Shown piece after piece: positions 18,309-26,710 of a stretch of 64,000 bases of DNA (the first letter of the stretch is position 1; each line of letters begins with the position of its first letter). A program made the position numbers and the translations under genes. The notes under the pieces were generated by a model. The model was not told the DNA's origin. It saw only the letters and a program-made list of their open reading frames with translations, and did not search any database. The DNA is from JASEGV01 sp947085405. GTDB taxonomy: Bacteria > Bacteroidota > Ignavibacteria > UBA10030 > BY39. Location of the stretch: the NCBI GenBank assembly GCA_947085405.1, contig CAMTWO010000022.1, positions 1-64,000 on the forward strand, written 5' to 3'.

Positions 18309-20249
18309 CTATTTTGTTAATTGTTTTTCCTTAATTTCAATTGAAATTTGATTCAGGAATTCTGATGCCAGTTTGATTCCTAAATCTCCTTTCGTATGTC
18401 GGCGAACTGATACAGTATCAGATTGCTTTTCTTTATCTCCGACAACGAGCATATAAGGAGTTTTTTTTGTTTCCCAGTCGCGGATTTTATAATTCACTTT
18501 TTCATTTCTACTATCGAGTTCAACTCGTACACCGGCATCCTTCAGCTTTTGTGTTATAGATAAAGCATAATCGTTTTGGGCATCTGTTATCGGAATAACT
18601 GCAACTTGTAATGGAGATAACCAGACAGGAAACTCTCCGGCAAAATGTTCAATCAAAACTCCAATAAATCTTTCCAAACTTCCGAAAGGCGCCCGGTGAA
18701 TTACAACCGGCCGATGTTTTTGTCCATCGTTTCCAACATACTCCAAGTTAAAACGTTCGGGCATCACGTAATCGACTTGAACAGTACCTAATTGCCAACT
18801 TCTGCCGAGTGCATCTCTAACTATAAAATCTATTTTAGGACCGTAGAAAGCGGCTTCGCCTTTAGCTATCGTGTATTTTAATTTCATTTCTTCAGCAGCT
18901 TCGAGAATTTCCTTTTCAGCTCTATCCCAAAGTTCGTCGGCGCCACCGTATTTTTCTTTGTTGAGAGCATCTCTGAAAGAAAGCCGGGTAGTAAAATCTT
19001 TGAAGCCAAGTGTATTGAACACAAGTTGTATTAAATCAATTACTCCACAAATTTCTTCTTTCAACTGGTCTTGTCGCACGAACATGTGCGAATCGTCAAC
19101 AGTAAAACTGCGAACGCGGGTCAGTCCGTTTAACTCGCCGGATTGTTCGTATCTATAAACCGTTCCAAATTCAGCTAAACGAATTGGCAAATCACGATAG
19201 CTGCGTGGTTTTGCAGCATAAATTTGAAAATGATGCGGACAATTCATCGGTTTCAGTAAATACTCTTCGTCATCTACTTTAATTGGTGTAAACTGACTGT
19301 CTTTGTAATAAGGATAGTGACCGCTCGTTTTATATAGATTAATGTTACCGATGTGAGGAGTAACTACGGGAAGATAGCCGCGTTTTTTTTGTTCTGCCTT
19401 TAAAAAGTCTTCTAACGTTTCGCGAATGACAGCTCCTTTGGGTAACCAGAGAGGTAAACCACCGCCAACTTTTGGAGTAAGTAAAAATATTTCTAACTCG
19501 GTGCCTAACTTTCTATGATCTCGTCGTTTCGCTTCTTCAAGCCGGAACAAATAATCGTCAAGTTCTTTTTTTGTAGGAAAAGTAATTCCATAAATACGCT
19601 GAAGCATTTTATTTTTTTCGCTTCCGCGCCAGTATGCGCCGGCAACATTAAGTAGTTTTATATATTTAATTTTACCTGTCGAAGGTAAATGTGGACCGTA
19701 GCACAGGTCGGTAAATTGACCAACATGGTACAAAGTAATTTTTTGACCTTTGAATTCGTCGAGAAGCTCTAATTTATATTCATCCCCTTTTTGTTGAAAA
19801 AAGTTGTGAGCTTCCTGCCACTGAATTTCTTCTCTACGGAATTGAAAATCCTGTTTAATGTATTCGTTCATTTTTTCTTCAATCTTACTCAGGTCTTCAT
19901 TAGTTAATTTATGATCGCCTAAATCAAGATCGTAGTAGAATCCGTTTTCGATTGATGGACCGATTCCGAATTTTGTTCCCGGAAAAATTTCCTGAATTGC
20001 TTCAGCCATAAGATGTGCCGAACTGTGCCAGTAAGTTTGTTTACCTGCATCGTCGTCCCATTTAAATATTTTCAGTTGAGCGTCGTTGATGATTGGACGG
20101 GATAAATCCCATACCTCACCGTTGACTTCAACAGAAAGGGCTTCTTTCGCAAGTCGGCTGCTGATAGATTCCGCAATTTGGAAACCGGAAACCCCGCTTT
20201 CAAATTCGCGTGAACTATTATCAGGAAATGATATTTTAATATTACTCAT
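18309..20249 (-). CDS. thrS: threonine-tRNA ligase
   Basis: A 646-residue class II synthetase. Domains: TGS (1-62), editing domain with the HSSAHL and later HxxxC zinc motifs (65-240), catalytic core with zinc-ligand MNCPHH and motif 3 HRAPFGSLERF, and the anticodon-binding domain (about 545-646). First gene of the thrS-infC-rpmI-rplT run. There is no clear ribosome binding site; a hairpin followed by ten T residues ends only four bases before the ATG. Confidence 0.96.
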   Translation of the reverse strand: MSNIKISFPDNSSREFESGVSGFQIAESISSRLAKEALSVEVNGEVWDLSRPIINDAQLKIFKWDDDAGKQTYWHSSAHLMAEAIQEIFPGTKFGIGPSIENGFYYDLDLGDHKLTNEDLSKIEEKMNEYIKQDFQFRREEIQWQEAHNFFQQKGDEYKLELLDEFKGQKITLYHVGQFTDLCYGPHLPSTGKIKYIKLLNVAGAYWRGSEKNKMLQRIYGITFPTKKELDDYLFRLEEAKRRDHRKLGTELEIFLLTPKVGGGLPLWLPKGAVIRETLEDFLKAEQKKRGYLPVVTPHIGNINLYKTSGHYPYYKDSQFTPIKVDDEEYLLKPMNCPHHFQIYAAKPRSYRDLPIRLAEFGTVYRYEQSGELNGLTRVRSFTVDDSHMFVRQDQLKEEICGVIDLIQLVFNTLGFKDFTTRLSFRDALNKEKYGGADELWDRAEKEILEAAEEMKLKYTIAKGEAAFYGPKIDFIVRDALGRSWQLGTVQVDYVMPERFNLEYVGNDGQKHRPVVIHRAPFGSLERFIGVLIEHFAGEFPVWLSPLQVAVIPITDAQNDYALSITQKLKDAGVRVELDSRNEKVNYKIRDWETKKTPYMLVVGDKEKQSDTVSVRRHTKGDLGIKLASEFLNQISIEIKEKQLTK

Positions 20250-20253
20250 AAAT

Positions 20254-20277
20254 AAAAAAAAAACGGAATAAATTCCG
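20254..20277 (-). terminator. short hairpin with T10 run directly before thrS
   Basis: CGGAAT-TT-ATTCCG followed by ten T residues on the minus strand, four bases before the thrS ATG. It could end transcripts of the upstream tRNA cluster or serve as an attenuator for thrS. The stem is only five or six pairs, so strength is uncertain. Confidence 0.6.
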
Positions 20278-20287
20278 ATTGGTACAA

Positions 20288-20348
20288 GTGGGCCCTACGG
20301 GACTCTCCGCCAGAGGCGGATGCGCCTTTGGTGCAGAACCTGTGACCT
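20288..20348 (-). repeat. duplicated tRNA-Val 3' end (att-like), split by a double palindrome
   Basis: The 31-bp 3' end of the tRNA-Val gene (20616-20646, T-arm through acceptor) is repeated here in the same orientation. The copy is interrupted after its 18th base by 30 bp made of two 15-bp palindromes, TCCGCCAGAGGCGGA (20306-20320) and TGCGCCTTTGGTGCA (20321-20335). Either side of the insertion the copy matches perfectly. Direct repeats of a tRNA 3' end are what integrative elements leave behind. Confidence 0.7.
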
Positions 20349-20377
20349 TTCCGGGGCTGTCCAAAAAATATTTCTCC

Positions 20378-20614
20378 TTACTCGATTTCTACAAAATCGA
20401 ATTCGCCCACGTGAATTACGTAGTCGGGCAGGAGAACCTGCATATTTAGCCGGTTTTCGAGTGCTCGCAAAGTGAACGTATCGAGAAAACCGACCTTTTG
20501 TTCAGCCCTGGGATGCCCTAACCAGTTGTTAAATTTTCCTTGAAGTATGTATTCAAGGAATCGTCGTTTCTAATCATCAGTGTAACCAATGAAATACTTA
20601 CAACTACTTTTATC
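20378..20614 (-). pseudogene. GIY-YIG nuclease-like remnant next to tRNA-Val
   Basis: Reading the minus strand from 20611 gives KYFIGYTDD, a TAG stop (20570-20572), then KRRFLEYILQ in the same frame. KYFIGYTDDxKRR is the core of UPF0213-type GIY-YIG domains. The frame stays open for 64 codons after the stop, to TAA at 20378, but that part (e.g. FLDTFTLRALENRLNMQVLL) does not look like the rest of a GIY-YIG domain and I do not recognise it. There is no start codon, because the left end abuts the tRNA-Val gene. It fills the interval between the two tRNA-Val end repeats. Confidence 0.5.
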
Positions 20615-20616
20615 TG

Positions 20617-20690
<74 letters not shown>

Positions 20691-20708
20691 ATAAACAATA
20701 TTTCGAAG

Positions 20709-20794
20709 TGCCGGGGATCGGAATCGAACCGACACGGACCTTGCGGTCCGCAGGATTTTAAGTCCTGTGCGTCTACCAATTTCGCCACCCCGGC
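20709..20794 (-). tRNA. tRNA-Leu (TAA)
   Basis: 86-nt class II tRNA on the minus strand: acceptor GCCGGGG/CCCCGGC, anticodon stem CAGGA/TCCTG with loop CTTAAAA (anticodon TAA), long variable arm CGGACC-GCAA-GGTCCG, T-loop GGTTCGATTCC, discriminator A. Confidence 0.93.
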
Positions 20795-20803
20795 AATTTC
20801 GGG

Positions 20804-20875
20804 AGGCGCCGGGCGGATTCGAACCGCCGCATAAAGGTTTTGCAGACCTCTCCCTTACCACTTGGGTACAGCGCC
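20804..20875 (-). tRNA. tRNA-Cys (GCA)
   Basis: 72-nt tRNA on the minus strand: acceptor GGCGCTG/CGGCGCC, anticodon loop CTGCAAA between AGGT and ACCT (anticodon GCA), T-loop GGTTCGAATCC, discriminator U as is usual for tRNA-Cys. Confidence 0.93.
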
Positions 20876-20878
20876 GTC

Positions 20879-20994
20879 AAACTTCCTACCAAATAAAAGC
20901 CCCGCCACCTGGTGGGATTGGGGGCGGCGGGGTAATTTTTACGAGGAAGTTTTAAGGTCGTTCTCACGACCAAGGTAACTTTTTTCGTTACCTT
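20879..20994. other. three consecutive hairpins between tRNA-Cys and tRNA-Gly
   Basis: Inverted repeats fill the 120-bp spacer: AAACTTCCT (20879-20887) with AGGAAGTTT (20944-20952) enclosing CCCCGCC (20900-20906) with GGCGGGG (20926-20932); GGTCGT (20956-20961) with ACGACC (20966-20971); AAGGTAAC (20972-20979) with GTTACCTT (20987-20994). All are perfect. They may be RNA-processing signals in the tRNA transcript or a mobile palindromic unit. Confidence 0.65.
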
Positions 20995-20995
20995 G

Positions 20996-21068
20996 AGCGG
21001 GAAACGGGATTCGGACCCGCGACATTCACCTTGGCAAGGTGACGCTCTACCAGCTGAGCTATTCCCGC
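20996..21068 (-). tRNA. tRNA-Gly (GCC)
   Basis: 73-nt tRNA on the minus strand: acceptor GCGGGAA/TTCCCGC, D-arm AGCTCAGCTGGTAGAGC, anticodon loop TTGCCAA between TCACC and GGTGA (anticodon GCC), T-loop GGTCCGAATCC. First gene of the four-tRNA cluster in transcription order. Confidence 0.93.
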
Positions 21069-21164
21069 AAATTTGCTCGGTTAATATACAAAACTTCTTA
21101 ACTTATTGCAAATATATAGCTATATAATATTAAAGTCAAGAGCTTATCTACTTCCAGTTAAAGA

Positions 21165-21695
21165 TTATTCGATTTTACCCCCTTTATTTTGAACCTTCTC
21201 TAATAAGTCGGAATACGAATCTTGAAAAATATACAAAAACTCGCCTGAGAACTTATCGCATAAAAATTTCATCAATTCTTTACCATTTTCATCGGAATTG
21301 TTCAATAATACTTCAAATTCGAGAAAATCACCCAATCCATCTACTTTGTCGATATGTATGCGGCAATTTTTGTAGATGAACAATTGTCTCTTTTTTTTCA
21401 CGACTAACCGAATGCCGTATGCAAGTTGTAAAATTTTTCTCATCAAATCTTTATCTGCAATTGGATAAATTTGGTATTCACTCAAACGATAATTTGTTTT
21501 TTCATCCCTATCATAGAAGATCAATTCCGCTTTATCTTCATTAATTACACGAAGTTTTAACCTGCCTTTTGTAGAATAAAAATAAGTATCCTCCTGAAGC
21601 ATTGTTGTAATATACGTGGCACCAATACCTTCGGCTATTTGAATAAGGGATGAGACAGAAGCTACTTTAGCTTTTAATTCTAAGTTTGCAGGCAT
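21165..21695 (-). CDS. CYTH-domain protein (class IV adenylate cyclase-like)
   Basis: A 176-residue CYTH/triphosphate-tunnel protein. Features: NLELKAK near the N-terminus, QEDTYF, GRLKLR, LIFYDRDEKTNYRLSEY, a basic VVKKKRQLFIY strand, RIHIDKVDGLGDFLEFEV. These are the spaced acidic and basic residues that line the tunnel and bind triphosphate plus metal. The CyaB-like subgroup includes class IV adenylate cyclases and inorganic or thiamine triphosphatases; the substrate cannot be told from sequence. The stop of greA lies four bases before its start, so the two are co-expressed. Confidence 0.82.
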   Translation of the reverse strand: MPANLELKAKVASVSSLIQIAEGIGATYITTMLQEDTYFYSTKGRLKLRVINEDKAELIFYDRDEKTNYRLSEYQIYPIADKDLMRKILQLAYGIRLVVKKKRQLFIYKNCRIHIDKVDGLGDFLEFEVLLNNSDENGKELMKFLCDKFSGEFLYIFQDSYSDLLEKVQNKGGKIE

Positions 21696-21699
21696 TTAA

Positions 21700-22185
21700 T
21701 TATCTAGTTATTTCCAGAATCTCATATTCTAAAAAACCGACAGGGACTTTTATTTTCACTTCATCGCCTGGTTTTTTGCCGAGTAGTCCTTGACCGATCG
21801 GTGAGGTTATCGAAATTTTGTTTTCTTCAAAATTAGCTTCTTCAGGTGAGACCAATGTATATACAACTTTTTCATTGTTCGTTTTATTGCGAAGTGTTAC
21901 TACTGAGAGGATATATATTTTATCGTTAGGTAGTTCCTTGCTTTCGATTCTTTGAACACGTGAAAGGGTATCCTCAAGTTTCCCAATTTTAATTTCGAGA
22001 TGTTCCTGAGATTCCTTTGCGGCTTTGTACTCGGCATTCTCGCTAAGATCGCCATGGCTACGCGCTTCTGCAATTTTGCGAGCAATTTCAGGACGCCCTT
22101 CAGTTTTCAGTAGTCGCAACTCATTTTCGAGCTCGATAATCCGCTCACGCGTTAAATATACAATTGCATTATTTTTAGTATTCAT
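21700..22185 (-). CDS. greA: transcription elongation factor GreA
   Basis: A 161-residue Gre factor that rescues backtracked RNA polymerase by stimulating transcript cleavage. The N-terminal coiled coil carries the tip motif GDLSENAEYKAAKE with the acidic residues that reach the active site; the C-terminal FKBP-like domain has SPIGQGLLGKKPGDEV. GAGG lies six bases before the ATG. A terminator 45 bp upstream separates it from ribBA. Confidence 0.95.
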   Translation of the reverse strand: MNTKNNAIVYLTRERIIELENELRLLKTEGRPEIARKIAEARSHGDLSENAEYKAAKESQEHLEIKIGKLEDTLSRVQRIESKELPNDKIYILSVVTLRNKTNNEKVVYTLVSPEEANFEENKISITSPIGQGLLGKKPGDEVKIKVPVGFLEYEILEITR

Positions 22186-22230
22186 ACATACCTCGATATT
22201 TGATAATCATTGTTTTCACCGTTATAAAAA

Positions 22231-22273
22231 TAAAAAAATATAGCCGTCGTTAATAAAATATCGACAGCTATAT
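22231..22273 (-). terminator. intrinsic terminator after ribBA
   Basis: Minus-strand stem ATATAGCTGTCG/CGACGGCTATAT (one T-G pair), 12-nt AT-rich loop, followed by TTTTTTTATTTTT. It lies 58 bp past the ribBA stop and 45 bp before greA. Confidence 0.85.
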
Positions 22274-22331
22274 ATTTGTTTCGTTAAATCTAAAATAATA
22301 AAATCAAAAAATCAAGAGTTAATAAAAATAT

Positions 22332-23555
22332 TTATTTTTTATTACTCATAATTAGATGCCCAAGCTTATCACGTTTTGCCTTTAGATATTTTTCGTTCAG
22401 AGAATGTGATTCGATCTCCAGAGGAATTCTCTCAACAATCTCTAATCCGTATCCTTCTAATCCTACAATTTTTTTGGGATTATTAGTTAACAAACGCATC
22501 TTACGTATTCCTAAATCAAGTAAAATTTGGGCACCGATTCCATAGTCGCGTAAGTCAGCACGGAAGCCGAGTTTTTCGTTGGCTTCGACAGTATCTAACC
22601 CCTCATCTTGAAGTTTGTAAGCTTGAATTTTATTTTCCAAACCTATACCTCGTCCCTCCTGCCGCATGTAAAGTATAACACCCGAACCGTTTTGGTCAAC
22701 CATTTTCATTGCAGCAGTCAATTGATCATTACAATCGCAGCGGAGCGACCCGAAAATGTCGCCCGTTAGGCATTCGGAGTGGACACGAACCAGTACAGGT
22801 TTCTCGCGTGGTAATTCACCTTTAACTAAAGCGATGTGATCTTTTTTATCGATATCGCTTCGGTAAAGAATAATTTGAAAATCCCCGTACCTCGTTGGAA
22901 GATGTGCTGAGCTAAAACGCTGAACTAATTTCACACCTGATAGACGGTATTGAATTAAATCTTTGATCGTTATGATTTTTAGATTGAACTGTTCAGCGAT
23001 TTTGACTAAATCGGGGACGCGCGCCATCGTTCCGTCGTCATTTAAAATTTCGACTAACACACCGACCGGTGCAAGATTAGCCAATTCGCATAAATCGATT
23101 ACAGCTTCAGTATGCCCTGCACGTCGTAAGACACCTCCCTCCATACTTCGCAGCGGGAAAATATGCCCGGGTCGTGCTAGATCGCTTGGCTTTGTTTTCG
23201 GATCAACAAGGGCTTTTATTGTTGCCGCCCTATCTTGTGTAGAAACACCGGTTGTAGTACCGTGAACGTAATCGACTGAAACGGTAAATGGAGTTTCGTG
23301 CAGCGAGGTGTTACTATCAACCATCGGCTCAAGGTCGAGTTCTTTTGCACGTCCAGAAGTGATCGGAGCACATATAATACCCCGTCCGAACTTAGCCATG
23401 AAATTGATAGTTTCGGCTGTAGATTTTTCGGCAGCAATCGTAAAATCGCCTTCATCTTCGCGGTCTTCGTCATCGACAACAATAACTATCTTACCGTCTC
23501 GGAAATCGGCTATCGCATCTTCGATTTTGTTGAATATGAAATTATTATTATCCAA
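22332..23555 (-). CDS. ribBA: bifunctional DHBP synthase / GTP cyclohydrolase II
   Basis: A 407-residue fusion that makes both riboflavin precursors. The N-terminal RibB half (about 1-205) makes 3,4-dihydroxy-2-butanone 4-phosphate and has VDDEDREDEGDFTIAAE and GHTEAVIDL; the C-terminal RibA half (about 210-407) opens GTP and has the zinc site in HSECLTGDIFGSLRCDC and RQEGRGIGL. All catalytic stretches look intact. It overlaps yajC by 8 bp. The other riboflavin genes, ribE and ribD, are about 6 kb away on the same strand in a different operon. Confidence 0.95.
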   Translation of the reverse strand: MDNNNFIFNKIEDAIADFRDGKIVIVVDDEDREDEGDFTIAAEKSTAETINFMAKFGRGIICAPITSGRAKELDLEPMVDSNTSLHETPFTVSVDYVHGTTTGVSTQDRAATIKALVDPKTKPSDLARPGHIFPLRSMEGGVLRRAGHTEAVIDLCELANLAPVGVLVEILNDDGTMARVPDLVKIAEQFNLKIITIKDLIQYRLSGVKLVQRFSSAHLPTRYGDFQIILYRSDIDKKDHIALVKGELPREKPVLVRVHSECLTGDIFGSLRCDCNDQLTAAMKMVDQNGSGVILYMRQEGRGIGLENKIQAYKLQDEGLDTVEANEKLGFRADLRDYGIGAQILLDLGIRKMRLLTNNPKKIVGLEGYGLEIVERIPLEIESHSLNEKYLKAKRDKLGHLIMSNKK

Positions 23556-23886
23556 TTTTTGGCATCTCAGTTTCGCCTTGACCGGCTTTGCTCGAAATTG
23601 CTGATCGTTCTACCTTTACTTTAACATTATCAGCAATTTGAACAAGAACAGTTTTTTCTTCAACTCCCACAACCGTGCCGTGAACACCGCCAACGGTAAC
23701 GATTTTATCTCCTTTTTGAACTGAGTCCAACAATTTCTGGCGTTCCTTTTGACGTTTTTGTTGAGGGCGAATTATCATAAAGTAAAATATTGCAATTATG
23801 AATGCAAACATTAAGATTGTCGAGGCTATCCCGCCGCCGCCATCTTGTCCTTGTGGCGTCATTGCAATTAAATTTAAAATGTTCAA
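23548..23886 (-). CDS. yajC: preprotein translocase accessory protein YajC
   Basis: A 112-residue single-span membrane protein. A hydrophobic helix (about 18-38) is followed by the family sequence FYFMIIRPQQKRQKERQKL and KGDKIVTVGGVHGTV. YajC binds the SecDF complex. It follows tgt by about 30 bp, as in many genomes, but is fused by overlap to ribBA here. Confidence 0.92.
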   Translation of the reverse strand: MNILNLIAMTPQGQDGGGGIASTILMFAFIIAIFYFMIIRPQQKRQKERQKLLDSVQKGDKIVTVGGVHGTVVGVEEKTVLVQIADNVKVKVERSAISSKAGQGETEMPKIG

Positions 23887-23916
23887 TTTATTCTCCTATT
23901 AGTTAATTATTATTTA

Positions 23917-25035
23917 TTATTTTTTCTTTACAAACTCTAATGTTTCTGTTTTCCATTGTTTAAAACGATTTTCGTTAATAGCTTTTCTTGCTTCTTTAAC
24001 GAGCCATTGGTAAAAATATAAGTTATGAATCGTAGCAAGTTGCAGAGCTAAAATTTCTTTCACCTGAAAAAGATGCCGCAAATATGCTCTCGAAAAATTT
24101 CTACATGTATAACAATCGCATTTTGCATCTACCGGATTTTCATCCATTTTATAAACAGCATTCTTAATGGAGATGCTTCCTGCTTGAGTGAACAACATTG
24201 CATTCCGTCCGTTACGTGTCGGCATTACACAATCGAACATATCCACACCACGCTCGATGGATTCGAGTATGTTTTCAGGCGTTCCGACACCCATAAGATA
24301 ACGGGGTTTATCCTTAGGAAGTATATCAGTACAAACTGAAGTCATCTCATACATCATCTCAGCAGGTTCACCGACCGACAAACCGCCAATTGCATAACCA
24401 TCAAAATCTAAAGCAATTAATTCTTCTGCCGACTTTTGTCGCAGTTCTGTGAAAACACTTCCTTGAACGATTCCAAATAAAGCTTGAGTGTGATGGTAAA
24501 GATGTTTGCTCGAGTAAAATTTTTCTTTACAACGTATAGCCCACCGTGTTGTTAACTCCTGCGATTGTTTAGCATAATCGAACGAAACGGGATAAGACGT
24601 ACATTCATCCAAAACCATCATGATATCGGAGCCTAACATTCGTTGTGTGTCGATAACACTTTCGGGTGTAAAAAAATGGAGCGAACCATCCAAGTGCGAG
24701 CGGAATTGAACACCCTCGTTTGAAATTTTATTTAGATCCGATAAACTAAAAACCTGGTAACCACCACTGTCAGTCAGTATTGGCTTTTTCCAAGAAATAA
24801 ATTTGTGTAAACCGCCGAGCTTATTTATTATTTCAACTCCGGGCCGCAAGTAAAGATGATAAGTGTTGCCAAGAATTATCTGAGCTCCGATTTCTTCAAG
24901 TTCACGTTGCTCGATAGCTTTAACAGAACCTTGTGTACCTACAGGCATAAAAACAGGAGTTTCAAGAAACCCATGATCAGTTTCTAACACTCCTGAACGT
25001 GCTTTATCATCAGTATTTATTAATTTAAATCTCAA
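23917..25035 (-). CDS. tgt: queuine/preQ1 tRNA-guanine transglycosylase
   Basis: A 372-residue enzyme exchanging guanine 34 of GUN-anticodon tRNAs for the queuosine precursor. Catalytic Asp residues lie in DSGGYQVFSL and FDCVMPTRNGRNA; GGLSVGEP shapes the base pocket; zinc ligands are in CDCYTCRNF and the later His of ATIHN. Length is normal. It precedes yajC, a common pairing. Confidence 0.95.
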   Translation of the reverse strand: MRFKLINTDDKARSGVLETDHGFLETPVFMPVGTQGSVKAIEQRELEEIGAQIILGNTYHLYLRPGVEIINKLGGLHKFISWKKPILTDSGGYQVFSLSDLNKISNEGVQFRSHLDGSLHFFTPESVIDTQRMLGSDIMMVLDECTSYPVSFDYAKQSQELTTRWAIRCKEKFYSSKHLYHHTQALFGIVQGSVFTELRQKSAEELIALDFDGYAIGGLSVGEPAEMMYEMTSVCTDILPKDKPRYLMGVGTPENILESIERGVDMFDCVMPTRNGRNAMLFTQAGSISIKNAVYKMDENPVDAKCDCYTCRNFSRAYLRHLFQVKEILALQLATIHNLYFYQWLVKEARKAINENRFKQWKTETLEFVKKK

Positions 25036-25078
25036 AATCTGTGCTTAATTTACTCAATTTTTAATGAATAATCAAACC

Positions 25079-26296
25079 TCATTCAATTTCAAATAAAACT
25101 GAATCAATTCGCGTTTTGGTTGCCCGTTGTATTGTTACTTTAAAGTTATCGATCTTGAAAGTTTCATTCGCTTTGGGTATGCGTCCAATTTTCTCGCTAA
25201 TATATCCACTCAGAGTTATGTTTTCTCCCTCCGGTATATCTAAATTATAAGTTTCTTTTATAAACTCTATCTCTAATCTGCCGCTAAACTGAAATGTTTT
25301 CGCATCAATTTGTTTGTGAAACTGTCTGCCACTCAGCGAGGTTTCATCGATCTTTCCAAGTACTTCTTCTAAAATATCGTAAACTGAAACTATACCAGAA
25401 GTTCCACCAAACTCATCAATAGCAACCGCTACCGAAATACCTGTTGTATAAAATTGTTGCAGCAAATCCGAGCTTGATTTAGTTTCAGGAACGTAAAGAA
25501 CCTCACGCATAATTGCCGAAATACTATCTGGCTCGGAGAACATATCCTTCACACTTACTACTCCGATAATATTATCAATGGTCTTTTCGTAAACAAATAA
25601 TTTTGAGTGGGTTGACTCGTTAAATTTATCTCGTAATTGATTGATTGAAATATTTTTCGATACACTGCTAATTTCGGTTCTTGGTATCATTATGTCGCGA
25701 ATTAGTATATCTTTTAATTCGAATACTTTCATTAAGTAGGAAGTCGATTTTGCGTCTGACTTCCCTACTCCTTCGCTTTCTTTAATGAGACTATAAACAT
25801 CTTCCTTTGTGAAAAAATATTTTTCAGCAGTTTCGGTAACTTTGAACAGTTGGATAGTGAAACGGGTAAAGACAGTAAGAATTAGAATTAAGGGATAGAA
25901 TATAAAATTACTTATTGATAAAAAGAGTGTGAAAAAAGGAATGGATGCATCGGCATTTTCTCTGAAGAATATTTTCGGTATAATTTCCCCGAATATTAAA
26001 ATGACGATAACTGTAATTATCAAGACGAAGGTTGAGCCAATATCGAAAAGAGAAACAAGCAATATCGTCAGCAAAGTTGAGAATGCTACATTTGATATAT
26101 TTGTTCCGACAAGCGAAATTGTTAAAAATTTTTGTGGATTGCTTATAAGGTCGAGCGTTCGTTTCGATAAAAAAGTATTTTGTTTTGACCTTATTTCAGC
26201 TTTAAGTCGATTTGCAACGATAAAACTTATCTCCGAAGCGGAGTACAAAGCTGAAAGCATCAATGTAATAATGAGTAAAGAAATCTCGGATATCAT
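25079..26296 (-). CDS. CNNM/CBS-domain membrane protein (HlyC/CorC family)
   Basis: A 405-residue protein with an N-terminal CNNM (DUF21) transmembrane domain of about four helices (1-150; LSALYSASEISFIVANRLKA is typical), two CBS domains (about 200-320; DIMIPRTEI starts the first) and a C-terminal CorC/HlyC domain (about 330-405; DEFGGTSGIVSVYDILEE precedes it). Relatives export or sense Mg2+/Co2+; older names such as hemolysin are misleading. It begins with 4-bp overlap to the vanZ-type gene and belongs to the nuoN-nnr-vanZ run. Confidence 0.88.
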   Translation of the reverse strand: MISEISLLIITLMLSALYSASEISFIVANRLKAEIRSKQNTFLSKRTLDLISNPQKFLTISLVGTNISNVAFSTLLTILLVSLFDIGSTFVLIITVIVILIFGEIIPKIFFRENADASIPFFTLFLSISNFIFYPLILILTVFTRFTIQLFKVTETAEKYFFTKEDVYSLIKESEGVGKSDAKSTSYLMKVFELKDILIRDIMIPRTEISSVSKNISINQLRDKFNESTHSKLFVYEKTIDNIIGVVSVKDMFSEPDSISAIMREVLYVPETKSSSDLLQQFYTTGISVAVAIDEFGGTSGIVSVYDILEEVLGKIDETSLSGRQFHKQIDAKTFQFSGRLEIEFIKETYNLDIPEGENITLSGYISEKIGRIPKANETFKIDNFKVTIQRATKTRIDSVLFEIE

Positions 26297-26706
26297 ACGT
26301 TTGAAACTTTTTTACCGTTTTTATTTCTTGCATAACGATTGATGAAATTGAAAAACGATACTGCTAAAATGCCACCTATAGCATCTGCAACCAAATCATA
26401 AATATCGGATGTCCTGCCGGGAATAATAGATTGAAAAATTTCATCAAAGATTCCGAATGATACTACGAATATTAAAGTTAGTATAGCAATTTGTTTTTTT
26501 GAATTGATTATCTTGTTCCGGTGATAAAGCGACCGTAATATCAAAATTCCAAAAATAAAAAAAACACCCACATGTGCAATTTTATCCCAGCCAAATATTT
26601 GTACATTAGGTAATTTATCTGCTGGAATTGATGAAGCTATCATTATCAGGAAAGCCCAAATAAAAGGGGGTAAATGATACCGGAAAAATCTTTTCAGGTT
26701 ATGCAA
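26293..26706 (-). CDS. VanZ family membrane protein
   Basis: A 137-residue protein with four predicted transmembrane helices. PADKLPN near the start, then WDKIAHVGVFFIFGIL, and the C-terminal ISDEIFQ-type motif (here IFDEIFQSIIPGRTSDIYDLVADAIGG) match VanZ-like proteins. The family name comes from teicoplanin resistance but most members have no known role. It overlaps the downstream gene by 4 bp. Confidence 0.85.
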   Translation of the reverse strand: MHNLKRFFRYHLPPFIWAFLIMIASSIPADKLPNVQIFGWDKIAHVGVFFIFGILILRSLYHRNKIINSKKQIAILTLIFVVSFGIFDEIFQSIIPGRTSDIYDLVADAIGGILAVSFFNFINRYARNKNGKKVSNV

Positions 26707-26710
26707 ATTA

